A stretch of DNA of 7,220 bases from an uncultured Bacilli bacterium (GCA_949746915.1 CATKEA010000054.1:1-7220), one strand, 5' to 3'; shown: positions 1 to 5,638, counted from the first letter of the stretch. The notes: generated by a model not told the origin, from the sequence alone. Numbers and translations: made by a program.

Positions 1-91
1 TACTATCAAATTAGGGTTAAATGTGATAATCTATCAATAGCAAACCCTTATAGATACTGGGATAAATGAGGTGTGCCACTTTTAACCATGA
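1..91. other. foreign-looking sequence abutting the truncated collagen-like gene
   Basis: This stretch does not look like the 5' end of the collagen-like gene that follows. The collagen frame is closed by TGA at 89-91 and also by TAA at 83-85, and no start codon with a ribosome binding site leads into it. Frame 1 of the + strand is open from position 1 to a TGA at 67-69. It encodes a 22-residue tail ending in NPYRYWDK, which I do not recognise. Collagen-like coding becomes readable from about position 90; GAGCGACAGG fits a continuing (G)GA GCG ACA GGA frame. The edge could be the end of an insertion sequence, a recombination breakpoint or an assembly join inside a repeat. I cannot assign an element family, and no inverted terminal repeat partner is in view. 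Confidence 0.4.
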
Positions 92-187
92 GCGACAGGA
101 CCAACAGGACCAACGGGTGCAACAGGACCAACAGGACCAACGGGACCAACAGGACCAACAGGACCAACAGGACCAACGGGACCAACA
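92..187 (+). repeat. 9-bp tandem repeat encoding Gly-X-Thr collagen triplets
   Basis: The unit is GGACCAACA (Gly-Pro-Thr). Ten complete triplets span 98-187, preceded by a partial unit at 92-97. One unit is Gly-Ala-Thr (116-124), and the Thr codon alternates between ACA and ACG. The unit length is a multiple of three, so copy-number change lengthens or shortens the stalk without shifting frame. The block is far richer in G+C than the surrounding DNA. Such arrays are prone to recombination between copies and to collapse in short-read assembly, which matters for the truncation immediately to the left. Confidence 0.9.
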
Positions 188-709
188 GGTAGTAATGCTA
201 ACTCTACTTCTTGTTTCTGTGTTGATCAGATGAGAAATATTATTCAACAAATTATTACACTTTATCCTAATGATAATCTAATTATTGCAATGGAAAGTGG
301 TAATAATGCAAGCGGTAGACCTGGTTCTCTTTTACCTGGTCCTAATAATAATCCTAATTCTGGATTATTTCAATTAATTAATAATCAGGGTGTTCCAGAA
401 GAAGCTATATCATTATGCAGAATAGCATCAATTACAATTACTAGTAGTGTTTATAATAATGCAATCACTTATCTACCTGCTCCTGTTCCTACTCCAACAG
501 GTTGTGATGCTAATTGTGAAGCTGCCATTAGAACTTATTTACCAGTTGGAACTACCGCTGTTGACATCAACTCTGGTGGTCAAACAGTTGCTCAAGGAAC
601 AATTTTAAGAAGTGAATATGGAATGGTTGTAGTTGTTGGTAACAATAATAGTAATCCAGCTTTTGTATCACTATGTAAAGCAGAAATTATTAATAAGGCA
701 ACACCTTAA
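92..709 (+). CDS. collagen-like (Gly-X-Thr repeat) surface protein, 5'-truncated
   Basis: An open frame of 205 codons without its own start. Residues 1-32 are the end of a collagen-like stalk (Ala-Thr, then ten Gly-X-Thr triplets, nine Gly-Pro-Thr and one Gly-Ala-Thr). A linker, SNANSTS, leads to a globular C-terminal domain of about 165 residues beginning CFCVDQMRN. Five cysteines occur, including the CFC pair and the GCDANCEA pair, which could form disulfides. Bacterial proteins with this plan, such as BclA-type exosporium or surface filaments, are trimeric fibres with a C-terminal trimerising head; that role here is inferred from the architecture. The only in-frame ATG is at 230. It would discard the whole stalk and the CFC pair and has no clear ribosome binding site, so it is probably not the native start. 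The true 5' end, with the rest of the stalk and any targeting signal, is missing. It is either a pseudogene remnant or a gene cut by a sequence join. The gene is convergent with the polysaccharide operon and ends just before a strong terminator. Confidence 0.7.
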   Translation, partial: ATGPTGPTGATGPTGPTGPTGPTGPTGPTGPTGSNANSTSCFCVDQMRNIIQQIITLYPNDNLIIAMESGNNASGRPGSLLPGPNNNPNSGLFQLINNQGVPEEAISLCRIASITITSSVYNNAITYLPAPVPTPTGCDANCEAAIRTYLPVGTTAVDINSGGQTVAQGTILRSEYGMVVVVGNNNSNPAFVSLCKAEIINKATP

Positions 710-716
710 AAAATTA

Positions 717-747
717 AAAAAAGTCTATGATTTTCATAGACTTTTTT
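717..747 (+). terminator. strong intrinsic terminator, bidirectional
   Basis: The arms AAGTCTATGA (721-730) and TCATAGACTT (734-743) pair perfectly around a TTT loop. Flanking A and T runs extend the stem to about 14 bp (717-730 with 734-747). It starts 8 bases after the stop codon of the collagen-like gene. A runs on one side and T runs on the other let it work in both directions, so it can also catch readthrough from the - strand operon that converges on it. Confidence 0.92.
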
Positions 748-970
748 GTATAAATAAAATTAAGATTTTAAGGGCTTAAGTGTTTTTGGAAGTTGTCATT
801 AAATTGTATATTACTCTATGCTACAAAATATTTGGTGATTATAGAAGCATCAAATTTTTTGCGCCTGTTATATGAAAAAGTATCTAAGAGTAAATAATAA
901 TATCTTCATATAATTTATCTTCTTAATTATAAATTCATTAAGACTATAATATTATCTTTGTTCATAGTAA
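748..970. other. intergenic region between convergent genes, no gene seen
   Basis: About 220 bases of AT-rich sequence between two convergent transcription units. I find no open frame with a plausible start and ribosome binding site, no tRNA-like structure and no convincing promoter. It contains one weak terminator-like hairpin (831-860, listed separately) and a short inverted repeat, TTAAG-GG-CTTAA, near 768-779 that looks incidental. Confidence 0.6.
831..860 (+). terminator. possible second intrinsic terminator, weak
   Basis: TTTGGTG (831-837) can pair with CATCAAA (848-854), including one G-U pair, around a 10-base loop, and six T residues (855-860) follow. The layout is that of an intrinsic terminator on the + strand, but the stem is short and AT-rich, and no gene lies between it and the strong terminator at 717-747. 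It may be a backup, a relic, or chance in AT-rich DNA. Confidence 0.3.
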
Positions 971-1001
971 AATAAAAACTTCTATTTTTTTAGAAGTCTT
1001 T
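971..1001 (-). terminator. operon terminator overlapping the last stop codon
   Basis: Read on the - strand, ACTTCTA (997-991) and TAGAAGT (984-978) pair around an AAAAAA loop. Flanking AAAAG and TTTTT extend the stem through a G-U pair. The 3' side runs into TTTTATTTT. The TAG inside the descending arm is the stop codon of the 156-residue protein, so the last codons of the gene (RLLKK) form the hairpin. It marks the end of the polysaccharide operon. Confidence 0.82.
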
Positions 1002-1452
1002 TATCCTTATCTATTTCTATATCGTACGCCTTGTAAAAAGCATTTAAGCTAAAAAAACAATCTTTATCCGTAATAAACTGATTAGTAGGTGCCACAATTT
1101 TAACTTCATCAAAACTCATTAAAAGATTATTCATTGCTGCTAGCGAATCTTTTTGAAAGACTGTTATTTTATCTTGTAGTGGAACATACATAATCATCTT
1201 ACTAATATCTTTACTACTAATATTTAACAACATAACTAAACCTTGTAGACTAAGATCAATAGCTTTTCCATATAACCCTTTTTCCTTATCACACTTAACA
1301 TTTAATCTTTTAAAAAATAAGGATTCTTCTATTTCATCAGTAAAACTAAAATCATGAACTTGATGCCGATTATTTTTGTCATACTGGTCCTTATACTCTC
1401 CAAAAAACTTTACTTCTCCAAGTTGATTCATTAAAAATCCTAATTGTTTCAT
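982..1452 (-). CDS. uncharacterised 156-residue protein, last gene of the CpsC-CpsD-CpsB unit
   Basis: I do not recognise this protein. It has 156 residues, no signal peptide and no membrane-spanning segment, so it should be cytoplasmic. The composition is mixed, with a charged N-terminal third (residues 15-50, including GEYKDQYDKNNRHQVHD), a hydrophobic central section (about 65-95) and a basic tail (KDKRLLKK). Its ATG begins 2 bases after the stop of the PHP phosphatase gene (TAA-TT-ATG) with a modest AGAGAG ribosome site 9 bases upstream, so translation is probably coupled to that gene. It shares the operon terminator and almost certainly the promoter at 3619-3647. The location suggests a job linked to the tyrosine-kinase control of polysaccharide export, but that is inference from position only. 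The tight spacing, even codon use and a terminator at its stop argue for a real gene. Confidence 0.8.
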   Translation of the reverse strand: MKQLGFLMNQLGEVKFFGEYKDQYDKNNRHQVHDFSFTDEIEESLFFKRLNVKCDKEKGLYGKAIDLSLQGLVMLLNISSKDISKMIMYVPLQDKITVFQKDSLAAMNNLLMSFDEVKIVAPTNQFITDKDCFFSLNAFYKAYDIEIDKDKRLLKK

Positions 1453-1454
1453 AA

Positions 1455-2225
1455 TTAATTTCTCTCTTTTTTTATTAAATATTGTAAATTACTACTAGCA
1501 TCTAAATCTTTATCCTCTAGTGCTTTTACTTGATTATCATAAGTTAATTCATGATAACGTGTTTCTCCAATTAATTTTTTTAACTTTTTATAAGACCAAT
1601 TTAACTCCCCACTATCTTCTATATAGTGAGTATCAGTAGCTATAAAATGAACTAAATTATTTTTTAAAAGCCATTTCATTAATTTCTTTGCTTTTTTGCC
1701 ATATTTTCCTGTTAAGCTATCAACATTACATTGTAATAAACAGTTAAATTCTAATAATTCTTTTATTCTATCTCTATTCTTTTGAATAAATTGATAGCGT
1801 TCTGGGTGTGCTATTATTGGAATAATTCCATAACTAGATAATTCCCATAAAATATTTTGTAAATTGTTTATATACCCTGTTAAAGGTAATTCAATTAACA
1901 TATATCTAGAATCATTAAGAGTACTAATTTCGTGACGTTCTAATAAATCAATAATATTTTCACATATATATACTTCATTACCTAAATATAAATTAATATC
2001 ACTATTAATAGGCTTTATTTTCTCTTGAAGTTCTTTTAAAAGATTATCTCTAATAACTTCATTTGCTTTATAATTAGTATCTTGTATATAATGTGGTGTA
2101 AGAACAATGTCTGTAATACCACTTTTAACTAAGTAATTGATAACTTCTATACTTTCTTCAATATTTTTAGCACCATCATCAATACCTGGTAAAGCATGAG
2201 CATGAATATCTATTTTTTTATCCAT
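1455..2225 (-). CDS. cpsB: CpsB/CapC-type PHP-fold phosphotyrosine-protein phosphatase
   Basis: Metal-dependent (Mn2+-type) phosphatase of the PHP superfamily. In this family it dephosphorylates the tyrosine cluster of the partner BY-kinase and so resets capsule or EPS synthesis; it is cytoplasmic. From the chosen start the protein is 256 residues, normal for the family. All metal-ligand motifs are present: DIHAHALPGIDDG (His8, His10), TPHY (His45), GNEV (Glu84), AHPER (His140) and TDTH (Asp198, His200). The frame is open to an ATG at 2264, but family members begin just before the first DIHxH motif, so I place the start at the ATG at 2225. That start overlaps the end of the kinase gene by 8 bases (2218-2225). 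Its own ribosome site is poor, which suggests translational coupling; the ATG at 2237 is an alternative start. The order copolymerase-kinase-phosphatase matches staphylococcal capA-capB-capC rather than streptococcal cpsB-cpsC-cpsD. The activity is a confident family assignment; the substrate is inferred from the neighbour. Confidence 0.93.
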   Translation of the reverse strand: MDKKIDIHAHALPGIDDGAKNIEESIEVINYLVKSGITDIVLTPHYIQDTNYKANEVIRDNLLKELQEKIKPINSDINLYLGNEVYICENIIDLLERHEISTLNDSRYMLIELPLTGYINNLQNILWELSSYGIIPIIAHPERYQFIQKNRDRIKELLEFNCLLQCNVDSLTGKYGKKAKKLMKWLLKNNLVHFIATDTHYIEDSGELNWSYKKLKKLIGETRYHELTYDNQVKALEDKDLDASSNLQYLIKKERN

Positions 2226-2889
2226 AGTAGTGACCATAATATTTCTTTGCTCCACCATTAGCACGATTTAGTACAACCCCTAAAATATTAGCATTAACAT
2301 TTTGCAAACTTTTCTTAGTATTCATCAAAAGATTCTTTGGAGTTGATTTACATGCACTAACTATTACAACTCCATCTACTAATCTACTCATAATTAATGA
2401 ATCAGTTAAACCAGCATTAATTGGTGCTGAATCATATATTACAATGTCATAATTGGCTTTTAAAATAGAAACTAATTCTTTATTTTTATCGGATCCTAGT
2501 AATTCAGATGGATTTGGTGGAGTCATCCCACGAAACATTACTGATAAATTTTTAATCTTTGTTTCATTAATGTATTCATTATATTTTGTTTTAATATCTT
2601 CAAGTAGTAAATTGGATAAACCTTTTTTATTATGGCTTCCAAAAATATAATGTTGTCTTCCTTTTCTAATATCACAATCTACCAATAATACTTTAGAACC
2701 ACTTTGAGCAAAAGCTACTGCTAAATTGGCAGCAATAAAACTTTTTCCTTCACCAGGCATACTACTAGTAATTAGAATCGTATGTAGTTCTTTATCAACT
2801 GATGCAAACTGTAAATTTGTTCTAAGTGTACGAATTGTTTCACTTAAAACGGCTTTTGGCTCATCATTTAATACTAACTCACTATACAT
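2218..2889 (-). CDS. cpsD: CpsD/CapB-type bacterial tyrosine kinase (BY-kinase)
   Basis: Cytoplasmic autophosphorylating tyrosine kinase that controls polysaccharide chain synthesis together with its membrane activator CpsC, encoded immediately upstream. The 223 residues match the free-standing Gram-positive form. Visible motifs in order: ExxRxxR oligomerisation motif (Glu17, Arg20, Arg23), Walker A (SSMPGEGKS, 42-50, Lys49), Walker A' (LLVDCD, Asp71 and Asp73), the family motif PPNPSELLGS (124-133), Walker B (VIYDSAP, Asp153), and a C-terminal tyrosine cluster KKYYGHYYG (Tyr217, 218, 221, 222). Four tyrosines make a fairly compact cluster. The ribosome site GGAGGGG lies 5 bases before the ATG, among the strongest in the window. 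The last codons, including part of the tyrosine cluster, overlap the start of the phosphatase gene. The gap to cpsC is 11 bases. All catalytic elements are intact, so the enzyme should be active if CpsC is made full length. Confidence 0.95.
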   Translation of the reverse strand: MYSELVLNDEPKAVLSETIRTLRTNLQFASVDKELHTILITSSMPGEGKSFIAANLAVAFAQSGSKVLLVDCDIRKGRQHYIFGSHNKKGLSNLLLEDIKTKYNEYINETKIKNLSVMFRGMTPPNPSELLGSDKNKELVSILKANYDIVIYDSAPINAGLTDSLIMSRLVDGVVIVSACKSTPKNLLMNTKKSLQNVNANILGVVLNRANGGAKKYYGHYYG

Positions 2890-2900
2890 ATTTACCCCTC

Positions 2901-3590
2901 CTATTTTTTATTCTTTCTCTTCTTTTTATTTTTATATTTTGGAACTGTTGATAAGATACTTAAACCTATTTTTTCTTCAATATCTTCTGGTTTCTTAATT
3001 GAATCATCGAAGTAGAAAATAATTGTTATTATCAAGCTTCCTAGTAAGAAGCCAGCTCCCCCCCCGATTAAATATTGTTTAACTACGCTGACATTATAAG
3101 GTTCAATAGCTCTAATAGCTTCATCGACAATACTTATATTTTCAATATTATAAATACTTGTTATTTCTTTTTTAAAAACAGTTGCAATTTCATTTGCTAT
3201 ATCTCGAGCCTTTTTACTGTCCTCATCTACAACAGAAATAATTATTAATTCAGTATCATTAGCACTTGTAACACTTATTTCCTTACTTAGTTCTTTTTCT
3301 GTTGTAGCTAAATTTAAATTATTAATTACTTTAGAGAGAATTCGACGACTCTTTATAATCTCTCGATATGTTGATACTAGGTTTTTATTAAGAGAGATAT
3401 CAGTATTAGTAATAGTACTTGTATCACTTGATCTAGTCAATACTAAACTTGTTTGAGATTTATATAGTGGTATTTGAAGCTCATCTGTATAAAAAATACT
3501 ACAAGCAAGTCCAAGTGCTAAAAATGCAACTACTAAAAGTGATTTACTTATATAATAATTAATAAACTCCGAAACATTAAATTCCTCCAT
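2901..3590 (-). CDS. cpsC: CpsC/CapA-type polysaccharide copolymerase and BY-kinase activator (Wzz family)
   Basis: Integral membrane protein of 229 residues with the Wzz (chain-length determinant) plan. There is a short N-terminal cytoplasmic stretch, a first membrane helix at about 17-34, an extracytoplasmic domain rich in charged helices (about 40-168), a second helix at about 173-194 with a glycine patch (IGGGAG), and a basic cytoplasmic tail ending in a Lys/Arg-rich run. In this family the tail contacts and activates the BY-kinase, here encoded 11 bases downstream, and the pair sets polymer length and output. The ATG at 3590 has an AGAAGGGG ribosome site 8 bases upstream. The gene is the first after the promoter at 3619-3647. 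Oddity: Gly176-178 are encoded by GGG GGG GGA, giving a run of eight G residues (3065-3058) in very AT-rich DNA, just inside the second helix. A one-base change there would remove most of that helix and the entire kinase-activating tail. The gene is intact in this sequence. Confidence 0.93.
   Translation of the reverse strand: MEEFNVSEFINYYISKSLLVVAFLALGLACSIFYTDELQIPLYKSQTSLVLTRSSDTSTITNTDISLNKNLVSTYREIIKSRRILSKVINNLNLATTEKELSKEISVTSANDTELIIISVVDEDSKKARDIANEIATVFKKEITSIYNIENISIVDEAIRAIEPYNVSVVKQYLIGGGAGFLLGSLIITIIFYFDDSIKKPEDIEEKIGLSILSTVPKYKNKKKRKNKK
3058..3065 (-). repeat. G8 homopolymer inside cpsC, candidate slippage tract
   Basis: Eight consecutive C residues on the + strand are eight G residues on the coding strand of cpsC (codons 176-178). 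With seven G, the frame reaches TAG five codons after the tract. With nine G, it runs about 18 codons through an unrelated sequence and stops at TGA. Either change loses the rest of the second membrane helix and the cytoplasmic tail. The glycines are expected in this family, but the choice of GGG codons here is unusual for such AT-rich DNA. Confidence 0.6.
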
Positions 3591-3618
3591 GATTACAACC
3601 CCTTCTTTTATGTGCCAT

Positions 3619-3647
3619 ATTATATCACAAAATTGTTAAAAATGCAA
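3619..3647 (-). promoter_or_regulatory. sigma-A-type promoter for the cpsC-cpsD-cpsB unit
   Basis: On the - strand, TTGCAT (3647-3642) and a perfect TATAAT (3624-3619) are separated by exactly 17 bases, and TG one base before the -10 makes it an extended -10 promoter. Transcription should start near 3612, leaving a leader of about 20 bases that holds the AGAAGGGG ribosome site. It lies in the only sizeable gap (116 bases) between the seven - strand genes, so the kinase module can be expressed apart from the flippase, LCP and VanZ genes. No terminator is visible between vanZ and this promoter, so readthrough from upstream is also expected. Confidence 0.8.
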
Positions 3648-3659
3648 TGATATTATAGT

Positions 3660-3675
3660 AAATATCTTGATATTT
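3660..3675. promoter_or_regulatory. inverted repeat upstream of the cpsC promoter
   Basis: The + strand reads AAATATC-TT-GATATTT: two perfect 7-base arms around two bases, ending 12 bases before the -35 box of the cpsC promoter. It is not followed by a T run, so it does not look like a terminator for vanZ. The position would suit a regulator binding site, but an AT-rich palindrome of this size can arise by chance. Confidence 0.3.
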
Positions 3676-3706
3676 ATAACAAATTTAACATAAAAAGAAA
3701 GCCAAA

Positions 3707-4174
3707 TTATACTGATAGTTTGTCTTTCTTTAGGTGGTATGCTATAAAACAAGCACACATACTTCCACATGTATCTATTAAAACATCTAATATTCTAGCT
3801 GTTCGTCCTGATGAAAATAACTGATGTGCCTCATCACTACAAGCGTAAATGAAACATAGAAGTATAGTATAAAAGATGACTTTCTTAGTAGGAAGATTAA
3901 CATTAGAAAAAATTAAATATGCTAAAATTCCTAATATAAAATAAGAAGTAAAGTGTGCTGTTTTTCTAACAAAAAGCCTGGTATTATCTACAATTTTCTC
4001 TTTTTTTTGAGTATTAACTTTAATATTAGTAACCTTAACAACAATATCTATAGTTGTCGATACTAAGCTATCACTCAATGATTCACTTTTAATAGCATTT
4101 TGGCTAGAAAAAAGAAAGATTATTAACATCCAGATAACAAGTGGTATAGCTAGTAAATATTTTTTATCTTTCAT
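3707..4174 (-). CDS. VanZ-like family membrane protein
   Basis: A 155-residue membrane protein with about four hydrophobic segments (about 6-22, 74-91, 98-113 and 130-147). The conserved VanZ-family residues are present: FSSQ after the first segment (22-25), RKTAHF (Arg70, Lys71, His74), and SDEAHQLFSSGRTARILDVLID, with Asp114, Glu115, His117, Gln118, Gly123, Arg124, Asp130 and Asp134. VanZ was named for low-level teicoplanin resistance in enterococcal Tn1546, but most chromosomal homologues are unlinked to glycopeptide resistance and their biochemical role is not settled. A cell-envelope role fits this location. The ATG at 4174 overlaps the 3' end of the LCP gene by 11 bases, with GAGGTG 4 bases upstream, so the two are probably translated together. 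No other van genes are in view, so this should not be read as a resistance determinant. It is the last gene before the internal promoter. Confidence 0.88.
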   Translation of the reverse strand: MKDKKYLLAIPLVIWMLIIFLFSSQNAIKSESLSDSLVSTTIDIVVKVTNIKVNTQKKEKIVDNTRLFVRKTAHFTSYFILGILAYLIFSNVNLPTKKVIFYTILLCFIYACSDEAHQLFSSGRTARILDVLIDTCGSMCACFIAYHLKKDKLSV

Positions 4175-5636
4175 TTAGCACCTCTTCTATACGCTTTCTT
4201 GCTTTTGAAACACTATTATAGTCTGGTTCCATTACAAATACTTGTTCACCATAACCAATACTATTTGTATAATTCGAACTATTATATCCTGTAACAGCAA
4301 TACTTTCTATTTGCCAAGAAGGCATTTTATCTAATTGATATTTAATAAATGACGTAATCATATCTACTTTCATATCTGTTTGAAAAGTTCCATTAAGGGT
4401 ATTTAAGATACCATTATATTTACTAACTAAAACATGTGACTTAGTAACCTTATTAATGATAGCTGTTATTACTTGTTGTTGATTAGCACCACGGTGATGA
4501 TCTCCTGTTGTATAAGCATATCGTTCACGGGCATAGGCTAAGGCTAAAGTTCCGTCCATATGATTCCATCCCTTATTTACATAAACACTTTGATTAGTAT
4601 ATGGAATAAATGCTGCATCAGAATAAATATCGATTCCACCTATCTCATCTACCACTTTGATTAAAGTATCAAAATTTACTCTCATGTAGTGATTAATATC
4701 AATATTATATAACTCTTCTAAAGTATTGATACTTTTTTCTATACCATAGATTCCAGCATGAGTTAATTTATCTTTTAATCCTGTTGTACCTGATAATTGA
4801 ACATAATAATCTCTTGGAGTATTTACTAATAAAATATGATTTGTTTTAGGATTTACTATAACAATTTGATTTACATCACTTCTACCACGAACATTATTGA
4901 CATTTCCATATTGATCTATACCACTTATATATAAAATAAATGGTTTATCTTTAACATCAATATTTTCAGTTTCTTCTTGATGAGATTTGATACTAACTTC
5001 AAAAGTATAAATTTTTTCTGTTGATTCCTTAAAATCAGTAACTTCCTCTTCAATAAGATTTAAATAACTATCTTCTATACAAATAGCATCTACTGTTCCT
5101 TTTAATAAATAATCTGGTAAATAACCAAAATCATCTACTAATAATTCAGTATAACTAATGTTATTATATATTTCTTCTCTTACTTCATCTTTATAATCAT
5201 CCTCTAAGAAAGAAATTGTTTTACTATTTAAATTTTCTATATTTTTATATGGACTTGTTTTTAATACTACAACAGAATAATTTAAAGTATTATACTCTTT
5301 TACTTGTGTATTATTTAAAAATGCATAAGTATTGTTTAAATGGGTAGTTGAATATCCTAAGAAAGCTGAGATTGTAATTGTGATGATAAAAGCCATTACT
5401 TTCATTAATTTATGAGTTCTTCCTAAGATTATCCAGATAAGCATAGAGAATATTACAAAGATAATTGTATAACCTGCAATTAAATATTTAACTGGAGCGA
5501 CATTTATTTTAAATAAGGCATAACTAAATATTCCTAAACTAACAAAACTAATTAAAAGCAAAATAATACCAAAGGCATTAAATACTTTATCTATTTTTGT
5601 ATGTTTATTAAGTTTTATATATCTTCCTTTCGTCAT
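4164..5636 (-). CDS. LCP (LytR-CpsA-Psr) family polysaccharide-to-wall transferase with CpsA-like accessory domain
   Basis: In the LCP family this enzyme transfers undecaprenyl-linked glycopolymers (capsule, teichoic acid) onto peptidoglycan at the outer face of the membrane. The 490 residues divide into three N-terminal membrane helices (about 21-42, 50-71, 78-97), an extracytoplasmic accessory region (about 115-215) with a look of a small solute-binding-type fold, and the LCP domain from about 232. LCP landmarks are intact: SGIDQYG (Asp241), RGRSD (Arg250, Arg252, Asp254), TPRD (Arg275, Asp276), KLTHAG (290-295), the YARERY block (368-373) and GDHHRGANQQQ (Asp379, Arg382, Gln386-388). A tail of about 90 residues follows. 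Three helices plus an accessory domain resemble streptococcal CpsA, longer than single-helix LytR-type members. The ATG starts 2 bases after the flippase stop, with the ribosome site GAAGGGG inside the flippase's last codons. The neighbours support capsule or EPS attachment as the substrate pathway. Confidence 0.93.
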   Translation of the reverse strand: MTKGRYIKLNKHTKIDKVFNAFGIILLLISFVSLGIFSYALFKINVAPVKYLIAGYTIIFVIFSMLIWIILGRTHKLMKVMAFIITITISAFLGYSTTHLNNTYAFLNNTQVKEYNTLNYSVVVLKTSPYKNIENLNSKTISFLEDDYKDEVREEIYNNISYTELLVDDFGYLPDYLLKGTVDAICIEDSYLNLIEEEVTDFKESTEKIYTFEVSIKSHQEETENIDVKDKPFILYISGIDQYGNVNNVRGRSDVNQIVIVNPKTNHILLVNTPRDYYVQLSGTTGLKDKLTHAGIYGIEKSINTLEELYNIDINHYMRVNFDTLIKVVDEIGGIDIYSDAAFIPYTNQSVYVNKGWNHMDGTLALAYARERYAYTTGDHHRGANQQQVITAIINKVTKSHVLVSKYNGILNTLNGTFQTDMKVDMITSFIKYQLDKMPSWQIESIAVTGYNSSNYTNSIGYGEQVFVMEPDYNSVSKARKRIEEVLNER

Positions 5637-5638
5637 TT

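Noticed and set aside
2..30. GATAAT at 25-30 as a -10 box for the collagen-like gene
   Set aside because: The matching -35 position has no TTGACA-like sequence, and the frame downstream is closed by stops.
89..91. TGA read as tryptophan, extending the collagen frame leftwards
   Set aside because: A further in-frame TAA lies at 83-85, and tryptophan in the other genes is encoded by TGG, so a code-4 reading is not supported.
92..187. CRISPR-like array
   Set aside because: The repeats are contiguous 9-base units with no spacers and encode Gly-X-Thr in frame.
88..192. ATG at 88 as start of the collagen-like protein
   Set aside because: It is in the wrong frame (MSDRTNRT...) and reaches TAG just after the repeats. 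The repeat unit is 9 bases, so copy-number change cannot restore the frame.
17..250. 77-residue - strand open frame rich in Trp, Ser and Cys
   Set aside because: It is the antisense reading of the GGACCAACA repeats (TGG-TCC-TGT), with biased composition and no ribosome site.
2226..2264. Longer N-terminus for the PHP phosphatase starting at 2264
   Set aside because: Family members begin immediately before the DIHxH motif. The extra 13 residues are simply another frame of the kinase's conserved C-terminus.
2453..2650. 65-residue + strand open frame
   Set aside because: It lies wholly inside cpsD on the opposite strand, which has all its kinase motifs; it is a shadow frame.
2726..2998. 90-residue + strand open frame
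   Set aside because: It is antisense to the 5' part of cpsD and the 3' end of cpsC, with no ribosome site or recognisable features.
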